Origin: SVFI01 sp964519385
Lineage (GTDB): Bacteria; Bacillota; Clostridia; Lachnospirales; Lachnospiraceae
NCBI GenBank assembly: GCA_964519385.1
Contig: CAZFLR010000027.1
Span: forward strand, 1 to 31,451
Reading direction: 5' to 3'
Length of the DNA stretch: 31,451 nt
Each line of letters opens with the position of its first letter. The stretch's first letter is position 1. The position numbers and the translations under genes were made by a program. Under the pieces are notes generated by a model that saw nothing but the letters and a program-made list of their open reading frames with translations, did not search any database and was not told the origin of the DNA. Below are positions 14,958-23,548 of the stretch, piece after piece.

Positions 14958-14986
14958 TGTATTAAACGAGTAGTACAATAATACAA
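14949..14986 (+). promoter_or_regulatory. Four-half-site palindromic operator, probably for the YtrA-type GntR repressor
   Basis: Half-sites TTGTACTA (14949-14956) and TTGTATTA (14957-14964) are followed by AACGAG and then TAGTACAA (14971-14978) and TAATACAA (14979-14986). Each left half-site has an exact inverted partner on the right, and the 38 bases together form a near-perfect palindrome (14 of 16 arm positions match). Position over the -10 and start region suggests repression by the GntR protein encoded just downstream. Confidence 0.7.
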
Positions 14987-15024
14987 AAGCTGTACTTTGA
15001 GAATACAAGGAAAGGAGATAAGAT

Positions 15025-15393
15025 ATGTCGTGGGATTTAAGCAATGACAGACCCATCTATTCGCAGATTGTCGAGAAGATTCAGTTGAGGATTATTTCCG
15101 GTTATTATGCCAGTGGAAGTAAATTGCCGAGTGTAAGAGAGCTTGCTGCGGAGGCAGGAGTGAATCCGAATACGATGCAGAAGGCGTTTATGGAGCTGGA
15201 GAGAAGCGGTCTGCTTACGACAATGCGTACAAGCGGAAGAATTGTGACGGAGGATGAGGCTATGATTCGTGAAGTGAAGGAAAAAATTGCGAAACAGGAA
15301 ATAGAGCAGTTTTTTAAGAAAATGAGTGAAATCGGTTTCACTCATGAACAGACTATGAATTTAGCGAAGGATTTATATAAGGAGGAGAAATAA
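15025..15393 (+). CDS. GntR-family (YtrA subfamily) transcriptional regulator
   Basis: This 122-residue protein has the GntR winged-helix domain (about 9-75). PIYSQIVEKIQLRIISGYY leads into SGSKLPSVRELAAEAGVNPNTMQKAFMELERSGLL, which contains the recognition helix. A short helical tail of about 45 residues follows. That small C-terminal part without a ligand domain is the mark of the YtrA subfamily, whose members usually repress the ABC transporter genes next to them. AAGGAGATA precedes the ATG. The stop codon overlaps the ATG of the ATPase gene (TAATG), so the genes are translationally coupled. Confidence 0.93.
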   Translation: MSWDLSNDRPIYSQIVEKIQLRIISGYYASGSKLPSVRELAAEAGVNPNTMQKAFMELERSGLLTTMRTSGRIVTEDEAMIREVKEKIAKQEIEQFFKKMSEIGFTHEQTMNLAKDLYKEEK

Positions 15394-16094
15394 TGAGTGC
15401 ACTGGTGGAATGCGTAGGGGTTACCAAATGTTACACGAATGGTATCCCGGCTGTGGATTGTCTGAACCTGACAATTGAAAAGGGACATATTGTCGGCTTG
15501 CTCGGACCGAACGGAAGCGGAAAAACAACCCTGATTAAAATGATTAACGGACTTCTCTGTCCGACAAAGGGGGCAGTTTTAATCAATGGAACGGAGCCTG
15601 GAGTTGAGACGAAGAAAAGGGTTTCTTACCTTCCGGAGAGAACTTACCTTGAGGCGCAGAGGACGGTTGGAGACATGCTTCATTTTTTTGAGGATTTTTA
15701 CGAGGATTTCAAGATGGAGAGAGCTTTGTCCATGCTTGAATCCCTTGGGATAGAACCGTCAGCTAAAATGAAGACTCTGTCAAAGGGTACGAAAGAAAAG
15801 GTTCAGCTTATTCTGGTGATGAGCAGGGATGCGGATTTATTTATTCTGGATGAGCCGATTGCAGGTGTAGACCCTGCGGCGAGAGATTACATAATCCGTA
15901 CAATTATCAGCAACTATAATCCGGATGCTTCGGTGATTATTTGTACACACCTTATATCGGATATTGAAAACATTCTTGATGATGTGGTTTTTATCAAACA
16001 GGGAAAGCTGGTGTTGCAGATGTCTGTAGACGATATCAGGGAAAAGCACGGAAAGACCGTTGATGCTTATTTCAGGGAGGTGTTCGCATGTTAA
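15393..16094 (+). CDS. ABC transporter ATP-binding protein (YtrB-like)
   Basis: This 233-residue ATPase has Walker A GPNGSGKTT (from residue 38), a YLPERTYLEAQRTVGD segment in the Q-loop area, a degenerate signature LSKGTKEKVQLIL, Walker B LFILDEPIAGVDP, and an H-loop CTHLI. The signature LSKG instead of LSGG is typical of exporters of the YtrB/CcmA type regulated by YtrA-like repressors. Such systems often respond to cell-wall antibiotics or envelope stress, but the substrate here is unknown. The gene overlaps the regulator by one base and the permease by seven. Confidence 0.92.
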   Translation: MSALVECVGVTKCYTNGIPAVDCLNLTIEKGHIVGLLGPNGSGKTTLIKMINGLLCPTKGAVLINGTEPGVETKKRVSYLPERTYLEAQRTVGDMLHFFEDFYEDFKMERALSMLESLGIEPSAKMKTLSKGTKEKVQLILVMSRDADLFILDEPIAGVDPAARDYIIRTIISNYNPDASVIICTHLISDIENILDDVVFIKQGKLVLQMSVDDIREKHGKTVDAYFREVFAC

Positions 16095-16903
16095 AGAAAT
16101 TATTGGTACATGAGTGGAAGGAAAGCTGGAGACTAGTAGGAATTTTAAATCTGATTGTAATCGGTCTTACCCTGATAGGAACCTTCTTCCTGAGAAATGA
16201 TACATGGAATTCCATGGATAAGAATGAATTTGTTTCTGTGGCAGTAGTATTGTACATGATGTTTTTTATTGTCAGTGTTGCAGCATTGTGCATGGTGGTG
16301 ACATTTTACTTTTATATCCGGTTTTACAGGAATTTATATACTGATCAGGGTTATTTAATGCATACGCTTCCGGTAACGCCGGCGCAGCTTATCGGGTCTA
16401 AGGCGATTGTAGCGGTAGTCTGGATGATTATCAGTTCGATTGTTATGATTGCTTCCGTGTTCGGCCTGGTGTTTGCCGGAATACCTGCAGAAGAGCGGGC
16501 AGATTTTTTGATGGATTTTAGGGATATGTTTATCAGTGTGGATTTGGATGCAAGATTTATAGCAATTGCAGTTCTGTATATTTTAGCGATTGTTGTAGGT
16601 CAGTTGATGAATCTGTTTATGGGATATGCATCTGTCAGCATCGGACAGACCTTTAAGAAACATAAGATAATCGGAGCAATCGGAGTCTACATTGGTATCT
16701 ATATGCTGATTCAGACGGTGTCCTCTTATCTGATGATGATGGTGACAATGTTTGCGGACCCTTATTCGGTGGAAAGTACAGTGGATATGCTTAATTTCCT
16801 GCTTGTTTTTATGGCGATTATGCTTTTGATTATAGCAGCATTGACTGTGGGATTTTATTTCCTGACACATTATCTGATGAAAAATAAATTGAATCTTGAA
16901 TAA
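16088..16903 (+). CDS. ABC transporter permease
   Basis: This 271-residue protein has about six membrane helices. They include LNLIVIGLTLIGTFF near the N-terminus, a pair around residues 50-80, and a long hydrophobic hairpin at the end (LLVFMAIMLLIIAALTVGFYFL). The segment YLMHTLPVTPAQLIGSKAI after the second helix pair is characteristic of the ABC-2-like permeases found with YtrB-type ATPases. It forms a transporter with the ATPase whose gene it overlaps by seven bases. The substrate cannot be read from the sequence. The operon ends at the hairpin just downstream. Confidence 0.88.
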   Translation: MLKKLLVHEWKESWRLVGILNLIVIGLTLIGTFFLRNDTWNSMDKNEFVSVAVVLYMMFFIVSVAALCMVVTFYFYIRFYRNLYTDQGYLMHTLPVTPAQLIGSKAIVAVVWMIISSIVMIASVFGLVFAGIPAEERADFLMDFRDMFISVDLDARFIAIAVLYILAIVVGQLMNLFMGYASVSIGQTFKKHKIIGAIGVYIGIYMLIQTVSSYLMMMVTMFADPYSVESTVDMLNFLLVFMAIMLLIIAALTVGFYFLTHYLMKNKLNLE

Positions 16904-16927
16904 TTTCCGAATCAAATAACAGAATAG

Positions 16928-16966
16928 AAAACCTCTGCATATTATGTAAAAAAGTGCAGAGGTTTT
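16928..16966 (+). terminator. Terminator whose 3' arm also carries the next ribosome binding site
   Basis: AAAACCTCTGCA (16928-16939) pairs with TGCAGAGGTTTT (16955-16966), followed by further T. The AGAGG in the 3' arm lies six bases before the ATG at 16969, so the hairpin overlaps the only visible ribosome binding site of the following gene. Confidence 0.8.
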
Positions 16967-16968
16967 TT

Positions 16969-18231
16969 ATGTCTAAAAATAATTTAAAACAGGCGCAGAC
17001 GGAGGATATGATTGACAGGGGAAGGCTTGGAATACAAGTCAGCAGCTCCGTGGGGATGATTCCGGTAAACGGAGCCAGAGTCAGTATTTCCTATACCGGA
17101 CAGTCGCAGCAGGTTCTGGAGCAGCTTGTGACGGATGACAGCGGACAGACGGAGAATGTCGAACTGGCGGCTCCTCCGATTGAGTTTTCGCTTTCACCCT
17201 CGCAGTACAGACCATATTCAGAATATAATATATTGGTGGAGGCTCCCGGCTATGAACCGGTATCGGTCAGCGGAAGTGAAATTTTACCGGAACGAACTGC
17301 TGTTCAGAATATCGTTATGAATCCGTTGGAAATTACGGAGCAGAGGGAGGAGGATATCGTGATTCCCGAGCATACTCTTTACGGAGAGTACCCGGCAAAG
17401 ATTCCGGAGGCGGAGATTAAGCCTCTGGCAGAGAGCGGGGAAATTGTCCTGTCAAGAGTGGTGATTCCGGAGTATGTGGTTGTTCATGATGGAGTTCCGT
17501 CAGATTCTTCAGCAACCAATTATTACGTGAAATATAAGGATTATATCAAGAATGTGGTTTCTTCCGAAATTTATGCGACATGGGACGAAGCGGCGATTTA
17601 TGCCAATACGCTCTGTATCCTGTCGGTGACACTTAACCGTGTTTTTACGGAATGGTACCGTGGAAAGGGGTACGATTTTACCATCACAAGCTCCACGGCG
17701 TTTGACCAGAAGTGGATATATGGCAGAAATACTTATGAAAATATGGACCGCATTGTGGATGGTATTTTTGCAAATTACTTATCAAGACCGGGAGTCAAGC
17801 AGCCAATCTTTGCCGGATATTGTGACGGAAGAAGGACACAGTGTGAGGGGCTTAAGCAGTGGGGAAGCCAGTATCTGGCTGAGGAAGGATATTCTGCGAT
17901 AGAAATTATAAGATACTATTTCGGGAATGATATGTATATCAATACGACAGAGGCTATTTCGGGGATTCCGGCTTCGTGGCCGGGGTATAATCTGGAGATT
18001 GGTGCATCGGGAGATAAGGTCAGACAGCTACAGAATCAGCTTAACCGGATTTCACAGAATTATCCGGCAATTCCAATGGTGACGGCTGACGGGGTATATG
18101 GAGAACGGACAGCCGAGGCCGTCCGTGCATTTCAGAAAATATTCAGACTTCCGCAGACGGGAATCACCGATTATTCAACGTGGTATGAGATATCCAACAT
18201 CTATGTCGGTGTCACGCGCATTGCGGAATGA
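16969..18231 (+). CDS. SpoIID-like protein with C-terminal peptidoglycan-binding domain
   Basis: I chose the ATG at 16969 (AGAGG six bases upstream); a GTG at 16954 lies inside the terminator stem. The 420-residue protein has no clear signal peptide. Residues 15-110 look like a beta-sandwich of the carboxypeptidase-regulatory type (GARVSISYTG, YNILVEAPGYEPVSVSG). A central part (about 180-330) resembles SpoIID-like amidase-activator domains: YVKYKDYIKNVVSSEIYATW...AIYANTLCILSVTLNRVF. Residues 343-415 are a PG_binding_1 domain (IGASGDKVRQLQNQLN, VTADGVYGERTAEAVRAFQK). A role in the spore or cell envelope is likely. The SpoIID assignment is by pattern only. The gene ends three bases before the convergent regulator gene, with no terminator between them. 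Confidence 0.75.
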   Translation: MSKNNLKQAQTEDMIDRGRLGIQVSSSVGMIPVNGARVSISYTGQSQQVLEQLVTDDSGQTENVELAAPPIEFSLSPSQYRPYSEYNILVEAPGYEPVSVSGSEILPERTAVQNIVMNPLEITEQREEDIVIPEHTLYGEYPAKIPEAEIKPLAESGEIVLSRVVIPEYVVVHDGVPSDSSATNYYVKYKDYIKNVVSSEIYATWDEAAIYANTLCILSVTLNRVFTEWYRGKGYDFTITSSTAFDQKWIYGRNTYENMDRIVDGIFANYLSRPGVKQPIFAGYCDGRRTQCEGLKQWGSQYLAEEGYSAIEIIRYYFGNDMYINTTEAISGIPASWPGYNLEIGASGDKVRQLQNQLNRISQNYPAIPMVTADGVYGERTAEAVRAFQKIFRLPQTGITDYSTWYEISNIYVGVTRIAE

Positions 18232-18234
18232 AAT

Positions 18235-18591
18235 TTATAATTGACTTTTGATGGCTTCGAAGCTCTGCTTGCTGATGACATGCTCTATCTTGCAGGCATC
18301 TTCGGAAGCTATATCTTCGGGAACTCCGTGAGTGATGAGCCAGCAGGAAATTACTTCATGTCTTTCCAGAACCATTTCGGCAATCTCTCGTCCGCTTTCG
18401 GTAAGATAAATAAATCCGGCATCGGTTACGGTGATGTAATTTTTTTCACGAAGATTCTTCATGGCGATGCTGACGCTCGATTTTTTGAAGTTCAGCTCTG
18501 TGGCAATATCCACTGAGCGGACGACCGGAAGCTTACGGCTCAGAATCAATATGGTTTCAAGATAATTCTCTGCGGATTCGTTTATATGCAT
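18235..18591 (-). CDS. DtxR/MntR-family metal-dependent regulator (short form)
   Basis: This 118-residue protein starts with the family's winged helix (SAENYLETILILSRK, VVRSVDIATELNFKKSSVSIAMKNL) and continues with the dimerisation domain (RHEVISCWLITHGV, SEDACKIEHVIS). Likely metal ligands are Glu12, His78, Cys100, Glu103 and His104. The Cys in DAC.IEH is the DtxR pattern, whereas MntR has Glu there, so iron is a somewhat better guess than manganese. The C-terminal SH3-like domain of DtxR is absent. AGGAAGGA precedes the ATG. It is divergent from the large four-gene cluster and shares with it the palindromic region at 18621-18657, a likely control point. Confidence 0.88.
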   Translation of the reverse strand: MHINESAENYLETILILSRKLPVVRSVDIATELNFKKSSVSIAMKNLREKNYITVTDAGFIYLTESGREIAEMVLERHEVISCWLITHGVPEDIASEDACKIEHVISKQSFEAIKSQL

Positions 18592-18620
18592 AATACAATT
18601 CCTTCCTAAAAATGATGTTT

Positions 18621-18657
18621 TAAGTATACCACAATATTTTGAAAAATGGTATACTTA
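18621..18657. promoter_or_regulatory. Perfect 11-bp inverted repeat between divergent genes, containing both -10 candidates
   Basis: TAAGTATACCA (18621-18631) and TGGTATACTTA (18647-18657) are exact inverted copies separated by 15 bases. Each arm contains TATACT reading outward, so each may be the -10 of one divergent transcript. No consensus -35 is visible on either side, which would suit activator-dependent or weak promoters. It could be the operator of the metalloregulator gene on the left. Confidence 0.55.
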
Positions 18658-18690
18658 CAATTAAGATAGAATTTCTACGAAGGAAGTGTG

Positions 18691-21600
18691 GTGAGAGAGA
18701 TGTACAGAATCGAAAAATATCTGGAGGAGAAGCCGAAGGAGGAGACGGAGGATTTCCTTGAGGTTTCACAGAGCCGGCTGGAGCTGGAGTCCCGTACAGA
18801 TACTGTTTTGGACGGTGAAGTCAGGGTTCGTTCCAGAAACGGAGGTCAGATGCATGTTTTTTTCTATGCGAATCATTATCGTATGCACTGCCCTGTCGGA
18901 GAGTTCGTCGGTAAGGAGGGTGTTCTGACCTATCGCTTTGACACGACAGGACTTGAAGAGGGAAGTGTCGAAAAGGGAGAGCTGTGCATCTTATCCGAAA
19001 TGGGAGAGTATCACATTCCTTTTACCGTCTCAATCCGTCAGCAGCTTGCCACGACTTCACTGGGAGAGATACGCAATTTGTTTCATTTCGCGAATCTGGC
19101 AAGAGAAAACTGGGAAGAGGCGGTCAGACTTTTTTATTCGGCGGATTTTTCGAGACTGTTTTGCGGTCATGACCGCAGATACTTTGATTTGTACAGAGGT
19201 CTGTCCGCGCATAAAGGAAATGCGCACAATGTAGATGCGTTCTTGAAAGGTATTCATAAAAAGACGGGGAATACATATCATGTGGCGGAGGAAGGACTGC
19301 TTCTAAAAGAGGTTTCTGACGGACAGAGGGAACATTTGACGATTGTGTGCAGCGGATGGGGACATATGTCTGTCCGGATGCTGTCAAAGACAGAGTTTTT
19401 GGCTCCCTGCAAGGAGCTTTTGACGAATGGGGACTTTGACGGCAATGAGTGTCAGGCAGAGTTTGAAATAAGGACCGGCATGCTCAGACCGGGAACGAAT
19501 GTCGGCGCGCTGGTGGTTCAATATGAAGGCGGCGAAGCAGAGGTGCCGGTGATTGTTGAGATGTCGGCCGGAAAATCACGTCGCAGGGAGGAAAGACTCC
19601 GGTCAGGAAAGCTGATGCTGCAGCTTATGCGAAGCTATATTGCATATGCGACTTCAGAGGGAGACAGTGTTGAAATTCTCGGAGAGGCGGAAAAGACAGT
19701 CGAGAAGCTGAATGCCGGCTATGGCAGAAATCTTTGGGGTAGATTGTTCCAAATACACATATTGTTGGAAACGGGACGTGAAAGTGAAGCCGGATGGGTG
19801 TTTTCACATATTGATAAAGTACAAAAGATACAGGAGCCGGAAGCACTTGCCATGGCCTATTATCTGTATTTGAGAGCATGGCTGGAACGAAGCCGGACCT
19901 ATACGGAAAGTGCGTGTCAGCAGATAGGGGAGCTTTATGAGAAGGAGCCTGAGAATGCACTTCTGGCCTGCCTGTATGTCAGAATGTGCGCAGAGAATAT
20001 GGATGAGCGTGAGCGCGTGCGGATATATGAGGAGCAATATGAGTCGGGCAGCAGAAATCCGCTCCTTTATTTGGAAGTCCTGTCTGTATATAAAAAAAGT
20101 CTGGCATATCTCTCCAAGCTTGAAAATTTTGAAATCAGTGTACTTTCCTTCGCTATGCGCCATGACGTTTATACGGAAGAGATGGCAAAACGGGTGACGG
20201 AGATTGTCATGCGGAAAAAAAACATCTCCCATAAGCTGTTTTTGTTTTTGTGCCAAAGCTATGAAAAATATCCTTTTCCGGAAGCACTTCAGACCTTGTG
20301 TACGCTTATGGTGCGAAGCCAGATGAGCGGACGGGTATATTTTCCCTGGTATGATAAAGCGGTAAAAAGCCAGCTTCGCATCACATCACTGTACGAATAT
20401 TATATGATGTCAGCAGATACACGGTCGGATGAGCTTATGCCGAGAACGGTGCTGATGTATTTTGTGTATCAGTGCGATTTAGATGAGCGAAGGAAAGCCT
20501 TTTTGTATGCCATGCTTGTAAAGCACAGAGAAGAGATACCGGAATTGTTCCGCCAGTACGAAAAGTCGATTGCGGAATTTGCCCTTTTGCAGATGGGCAA
20601 GGGGATGATCAGTGAGAATCTGGCCGTGCTTTATCGCTATGTGATGAGCTGTCAGGAGCAGAGGATTCCCCGTGAAAAAATACAGAAAATAGCCTTCAGA
20701 CATCTGATAAAGACCGGGAGGAAGGATATCGTAAATGTTGTCGTTGTGCAGGATAAGCTTTGCGGGGAGATGGTATACCCGATGGAAAAGCAGAGGGCAT
20801 ATGTGGACTGCTACACGGATGATTATGAGATTATGCTTGAGGACGCTGACGGCAACAGGTACTGTGACAGGGATGAATGGACCGATTCAAAATTAATGAA
20901 TGTAGAAAAACTGGCTGTGTATCTGGAGGAGCAGGAAGCGGACAATATCGGATTTTTATTGTACCGTACCAACATAAACGGAAATTTTGAGCAGGCGGAC
21001 GAGGCACTCTGGCCGGTTTATGAGAAGCTTATTTTCAGCGAAGAGGTAGATTCTTCTTATCGTATGGAGTTGTCGGATAAAATGCTGAAGCTCTATTTTG
21101 ACCGTGAACGCTATGCGGACATGGAACGTATTTTGGAACGATATGAAATCGGTGAGGCAGGAGTGAGCCGGCGTGCAGAGGTTGTGCGTTATCTGATTTA
21201 TCTGGAAAAATATGAAAAAGCATTTGAGATTCTTTATGATTACGGATTTGAAGGGGTTCCGTCAAAATCCTTGCTGCGTCTGACGGACAGATGGCTGGCA
21301 AGAGAGCAGGGATTTCATGAAAAACTGATGGTGCTGGTCTATTACACGTTCCGGCTTGGTAAATATACGAAACGGATGCTGGAATACCTATGTCGCTATT
21401 TTGAGGGCTCCCTGCGACAGATGAAGGAAATCTTTAAAGCCTGTGACGGATTTGAGGTGGATGCTTCGGCACTTGCAGAACGAATTTTGCAGGCATACCT
21501 GTTTTCGCACGGATATATTTCCGGTATGTCGGAGGTTTTTGGGTATTATGCTGAGCACCGGAGAAGAGACAGTGTAATGAAGCTGTATGTAAGTGATATG

Positions 21601-22242
21601 CTGTATCGTTATTTTACAGGACAGCAGCTTGCGCAGCCGGAGGTTTTCAGAGCTGCGGAGGAGATGCTCTGCAGCGGAGGTGAGATGGCAGATGAAAGCA
21701 TCATTGCCTATCTGTATTATATGGCGACAGAGGTGTCCGAATATACGGACAGACAGAAAGAACTTATCAGTCGTCTTGTCAATGATGTCATTGCAAAAAA
21801 ACAATACGTTCCGTTCTTTTCACGGTTTGCCGGATTTATTCCGTGGATTAAGCCGTACACGGAACTGACGTACCTTGAGTACAGAACAGCTCCGGGAAGA
21901 ACCGTAACACTGCATTATCTGAAAGATGGTGAGCAGGAGCAGTATTGCAGGGAAGTGCTAAAGGAGATATGTGCAGGCTATTACTGCTGCAGATTTGTCC
22001 TTTTCTTCGGAGAACGTCTGCAATACTATTTTATGGAACAGCAGGGCACGGAACAGATGCTGACGGAGAGCGGATATCTGGAAAAAAGTGATATGACAGG
22101 AGAAGAGGGAGAAAGCCGTTACGGGCTTTTGAATGATATTCTCATGTGCGAGGCTCTCGGAGACATGCGCACGGGACATGAACTGATGAAAAAATATGAG
22201 ATGAAATCCTATTTGACGGAAAAATTGTTTGGAGATTGTTAG
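18691..22242 (+). CDS. Large DUF5717-like protein: N-terminal beta-sandwiches and long helical-repeat region
   Basis: The start may be GTG 18688, GTG 18691 or ATG 18700; I use 18691 because AAGGA lies six bases before it. The product is about 1,183 residues with no signal peptide or membrane helix. Residues about 20-120 (SQSRLELESRTDTVLDGEVRV...GEYHIPFTVSI) and about 210-290 (GDFDGNECQAEFEIRTGMLRPGTNVGALVV) read as two beta-sandwich domains of similar pattern. From about 300 to 1,110 it is nearly all helical, with repeat-like Leu/Tyr/Glu segments resembling TPR/HEAT-type solenoids. I recall this as the DUF5717 family, so far seen in Lachnospiraceae and of no known function; that name is from memory. 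It leads a coupled four-gene cluster and may be a scaffold for the Hsp70-like protein next to it. Confidence 0.7.
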   Translation: MREMYRIEKYLEEKPKEETEDFLEVSQSRLELESRTDTVLDGEVRVRSRNGGQMHVFFYANHYRMHCPVGEFVGKEGVLTYRFDTTGLEEGSVEKGELCILSEMGEYHIPFTVSIRQQLATTSLGEIRNLFHFANLARENWEEAVRLFYSADFSRLFCGHDRRYFDLYRGLSAHKGNAHNVDAFLKGIHKKTGNTYHVAEEGLLLKEVSDGQREHLTIVCSGWGHMSVRMLSKTEFLAPCKELLTNGDFDGNECQAEFEIRTGMLRPGTNVGALVVQYEGGEAEVPVIVEMSAGKSRRREERLRSGKLMLQLMRSYIAYATSEGDSVEILGEAEKTVEKLNAGYGRNLWGRLFQIHILLETGRESEAGWVFSHIDKVQKIQEPEALAMAYYLYLRAWLERSRTYTESACQQIGELYEKEPENALLACLYVRMCAENMDERERVRIYEEQYESGSRNPLLYLEVLSVYKKSLAYLSKLENFEISVLSFAMRHDVYTEEMAKRVTEIVMRKKNISHKLFLFLCQSYEKYPFPEALQTLCTLMVRSQMSGRVYFPWYDKAVKSQLRITSLYEYYMMSADTRSDELMPRTVLMYFVYQCDLDERRKAFLYAMLVKHREEIPELFRQYEKSIAEFALLQMGKGMISENLAVLYRYVMSCQEQRIPREKIQKIAFRHLIKTGRKDIVNVVVVQDKLCGEMVYPMEKQRAYVDCYTDDYEIMLEDADGNRYCDRDEWTDSKLMNVEKLAVYLEEQEADNIGFLLYRTNINGNFEQADEALWPVYEKLIFSEEVDSSYRMELSDKMLKLYFDRERYADMERILERYEIGEAGVSRRAEVVRYLIYLEKYEKAFEILYDYGFEGVPSKSLLRLTDRWLAREQGFHEKLMVLVYYTFRLGKYTKRMLEYLCRYFEGSLRQMKEIFKACDGFEVDASALAERILQAYLFSHGYISGMSEVFGYYAEHRRRDSVMKLYVSDMLYRYFTGQQLAQPEVFRAAEEMLCSGGEMADESIIAYLYYMATEVSEYTDRQKELISRLVNDVIAKKQYVPFFSRFAGFIPWIKPYTELTYLEYRTAPGRTVTLHYLKDGEQEQYCREVLKEICAGYYCCRFVLFFGERLQYYFMEQQGTEQMLTESGYLEKSDMTGEEGESRYGLLNDILMCEALGDMRTGHELMKKYEMKSYLTEKLFGDC

Positions 22243-22243
22243 T

Positions 22244-23548
22244 GTGGAAGTAGTAATCGGATATGATATAAATGAATATTACGCGCAGATTTCCTATGCA
22301 CCGGAAGGCGGTGAGCCGGAAACGCTGCAGTTTCCTTCAAGAAATGAGGGCGGAAATATCGAGACCGCACTGTGTAAAAGACCCGGTGTCAACCAGTGGT
22401 TTTGCGGAAAAGAGGCGGTGAAAAAGGGGGTTTCCGGTGAAGGAACTCTTTTGGAGCATTTGTGGAGGCTCCTTGCAGAACAGGAGACGGTGTTTATCGA
22501 AAAAAAAGAGTATCGTGTGAGTATGCTCTGCAATCTGTTCCTTGGAAGGACACTGGACTGGGCACTTCAGCGGCTTGAGGAAATTTATGAAGAACCGGTA
22601 AGGATAAAAGCCATGGTCCTGACGGCTGAGCCCTGGGATGATAAGTTTAGGGATATGTCAGAAAGTCTGTTTGTCGGATTGCCGGTGGAAAAAGAGAATA
22701 TTTTCATGCAGGGACATGAGGAAAGTCTTTTTTATTATCTGATAAAGCAGCCGGAAAGGCTCCTGGGATATGAAACGGGTGTCTTTGACCTGACGGGTGA
22801 GAAGATGATTTCCTACAGGGTGGAGATGAATCATAAGACGCGTCCGATTGTAACAACAATGGAAAAAGAGCTTGCGGAGGAACTGGAGAAGAAAAAACAT
22901 TATGCTTCCATTATGGAACATGACCTCAGGCTGGAGGAACTTGACCTTAAGCTGAGAGATTATGCGGAGAGCTTTACGCGCGGGCGTATAGTGACGGCAC
23001 TTTATCTGATAGGCGAAGGGTTTGGCGGCGACTGGTATAAGGAGAGCCTTAAGGTTTTGTGCAGAAATCGAAAGGTGTTTGCCGGAAATAACCTTTTCGG
23101 AAAGGGTGCCTGTTACACTGCATCTGAGAGAATGTGGCCGTCGGAGACGGCAGAAAAGTTTCTCTTTCTGGGGAAGGATATGCTTTGTTATAATGTCGGG
23201 ATTAGGATGCAATGCGATGAGAAGGAGGAATACATTCCTCTTTTGGATGCAGGGACAAGCTGGTATGAGGCGAAGGCAGATACTGTCTTTATGATGGCGA
23301 AGGCAGATACTGTGGAGCTTTTGATAACGCCGCTGGATGGCTCGGGAACATACACGGAGACGATTGCCCTGCCACCAATGCCAGAACGGCCGTTCCGCGC
23401 GTTTCGTTTTTCGCTGATGGCGGAAATGCAGTCAAAAACGCAGATGCTTGTCCGGATAAGGGATGAGGGCTTCGGAGATTTGTACGAGAGACTTCCTGTG
23501 GATGTGACGTATGAGCTGGTGCTCGGAGATGGAGGAGAAAATGAGTAA
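22244..23548 (+). CDS. DUF5716-like protein with a degenerate Hsp70/actin-type ATPase fold
   Basis: I chose GTG 22244 because GGAG lies before it and it follows the upstream stop by one base. The 434-residue protein opens with VVIGYDINEYYAQISYA, placed like the phosphate-1 loop of Hsp70 (IGIDLGTT). The segment GVFDLTGEKMISYRVEM (about 182-198) sits like phosphate-2 (VFDLGGGT). The segment ALYLIGEGFGGDWY, followed by the NNLFGKGACYTA helix, matches the adenosine motif (VxLVGGSSRxP...VAxGAAxxA). The last 100 residues have the strand pattern of an Hsp70 substrate-binding domain. Glycines and the Thr of the phosphate loops are replaced, so ATP hydrolysis may be weak or lost. I recall the family as DUF5716. 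It overlaps the next gene by eight bases. Confidence 0.65.
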   Translation: MEVVIGYDINEYYAQISYAPEGGEPETLQFPSRNEGGNIETALCKRPGVNQWFCGKEAVKKGVSGEGTLLEHLWRLLAEQETVFIEKKEYRVSMLCNLFLGRTLDWALQRLEEIYEEPVRIKAMVLTAEPWDDKFRDMSESLFVGLPVEKENIFMQGHEESLFYYLIKQPERLLGYETGVFDLTGEKMISYRVEMNHKTRPIVTTMEKELAEELEKKKHYASIMEHDLRLEELDLKLRDYAESFTRGRIVTALYLIGEGFGGDWYKESLKVLCRNRKVFAGNNLFGKGACYTASERMWPSETAEKFLFLGKDMLCYNVGIRMQCDEKEEYIPLLDAGTSWYEAKADTVFMMAKADTVELLITPLDGSGTYTETIALPPMPERPFRAFRFSLMAEMQSKTQMLVRIRDEGFGDLYERLPVDVTYELVLGDGGENE

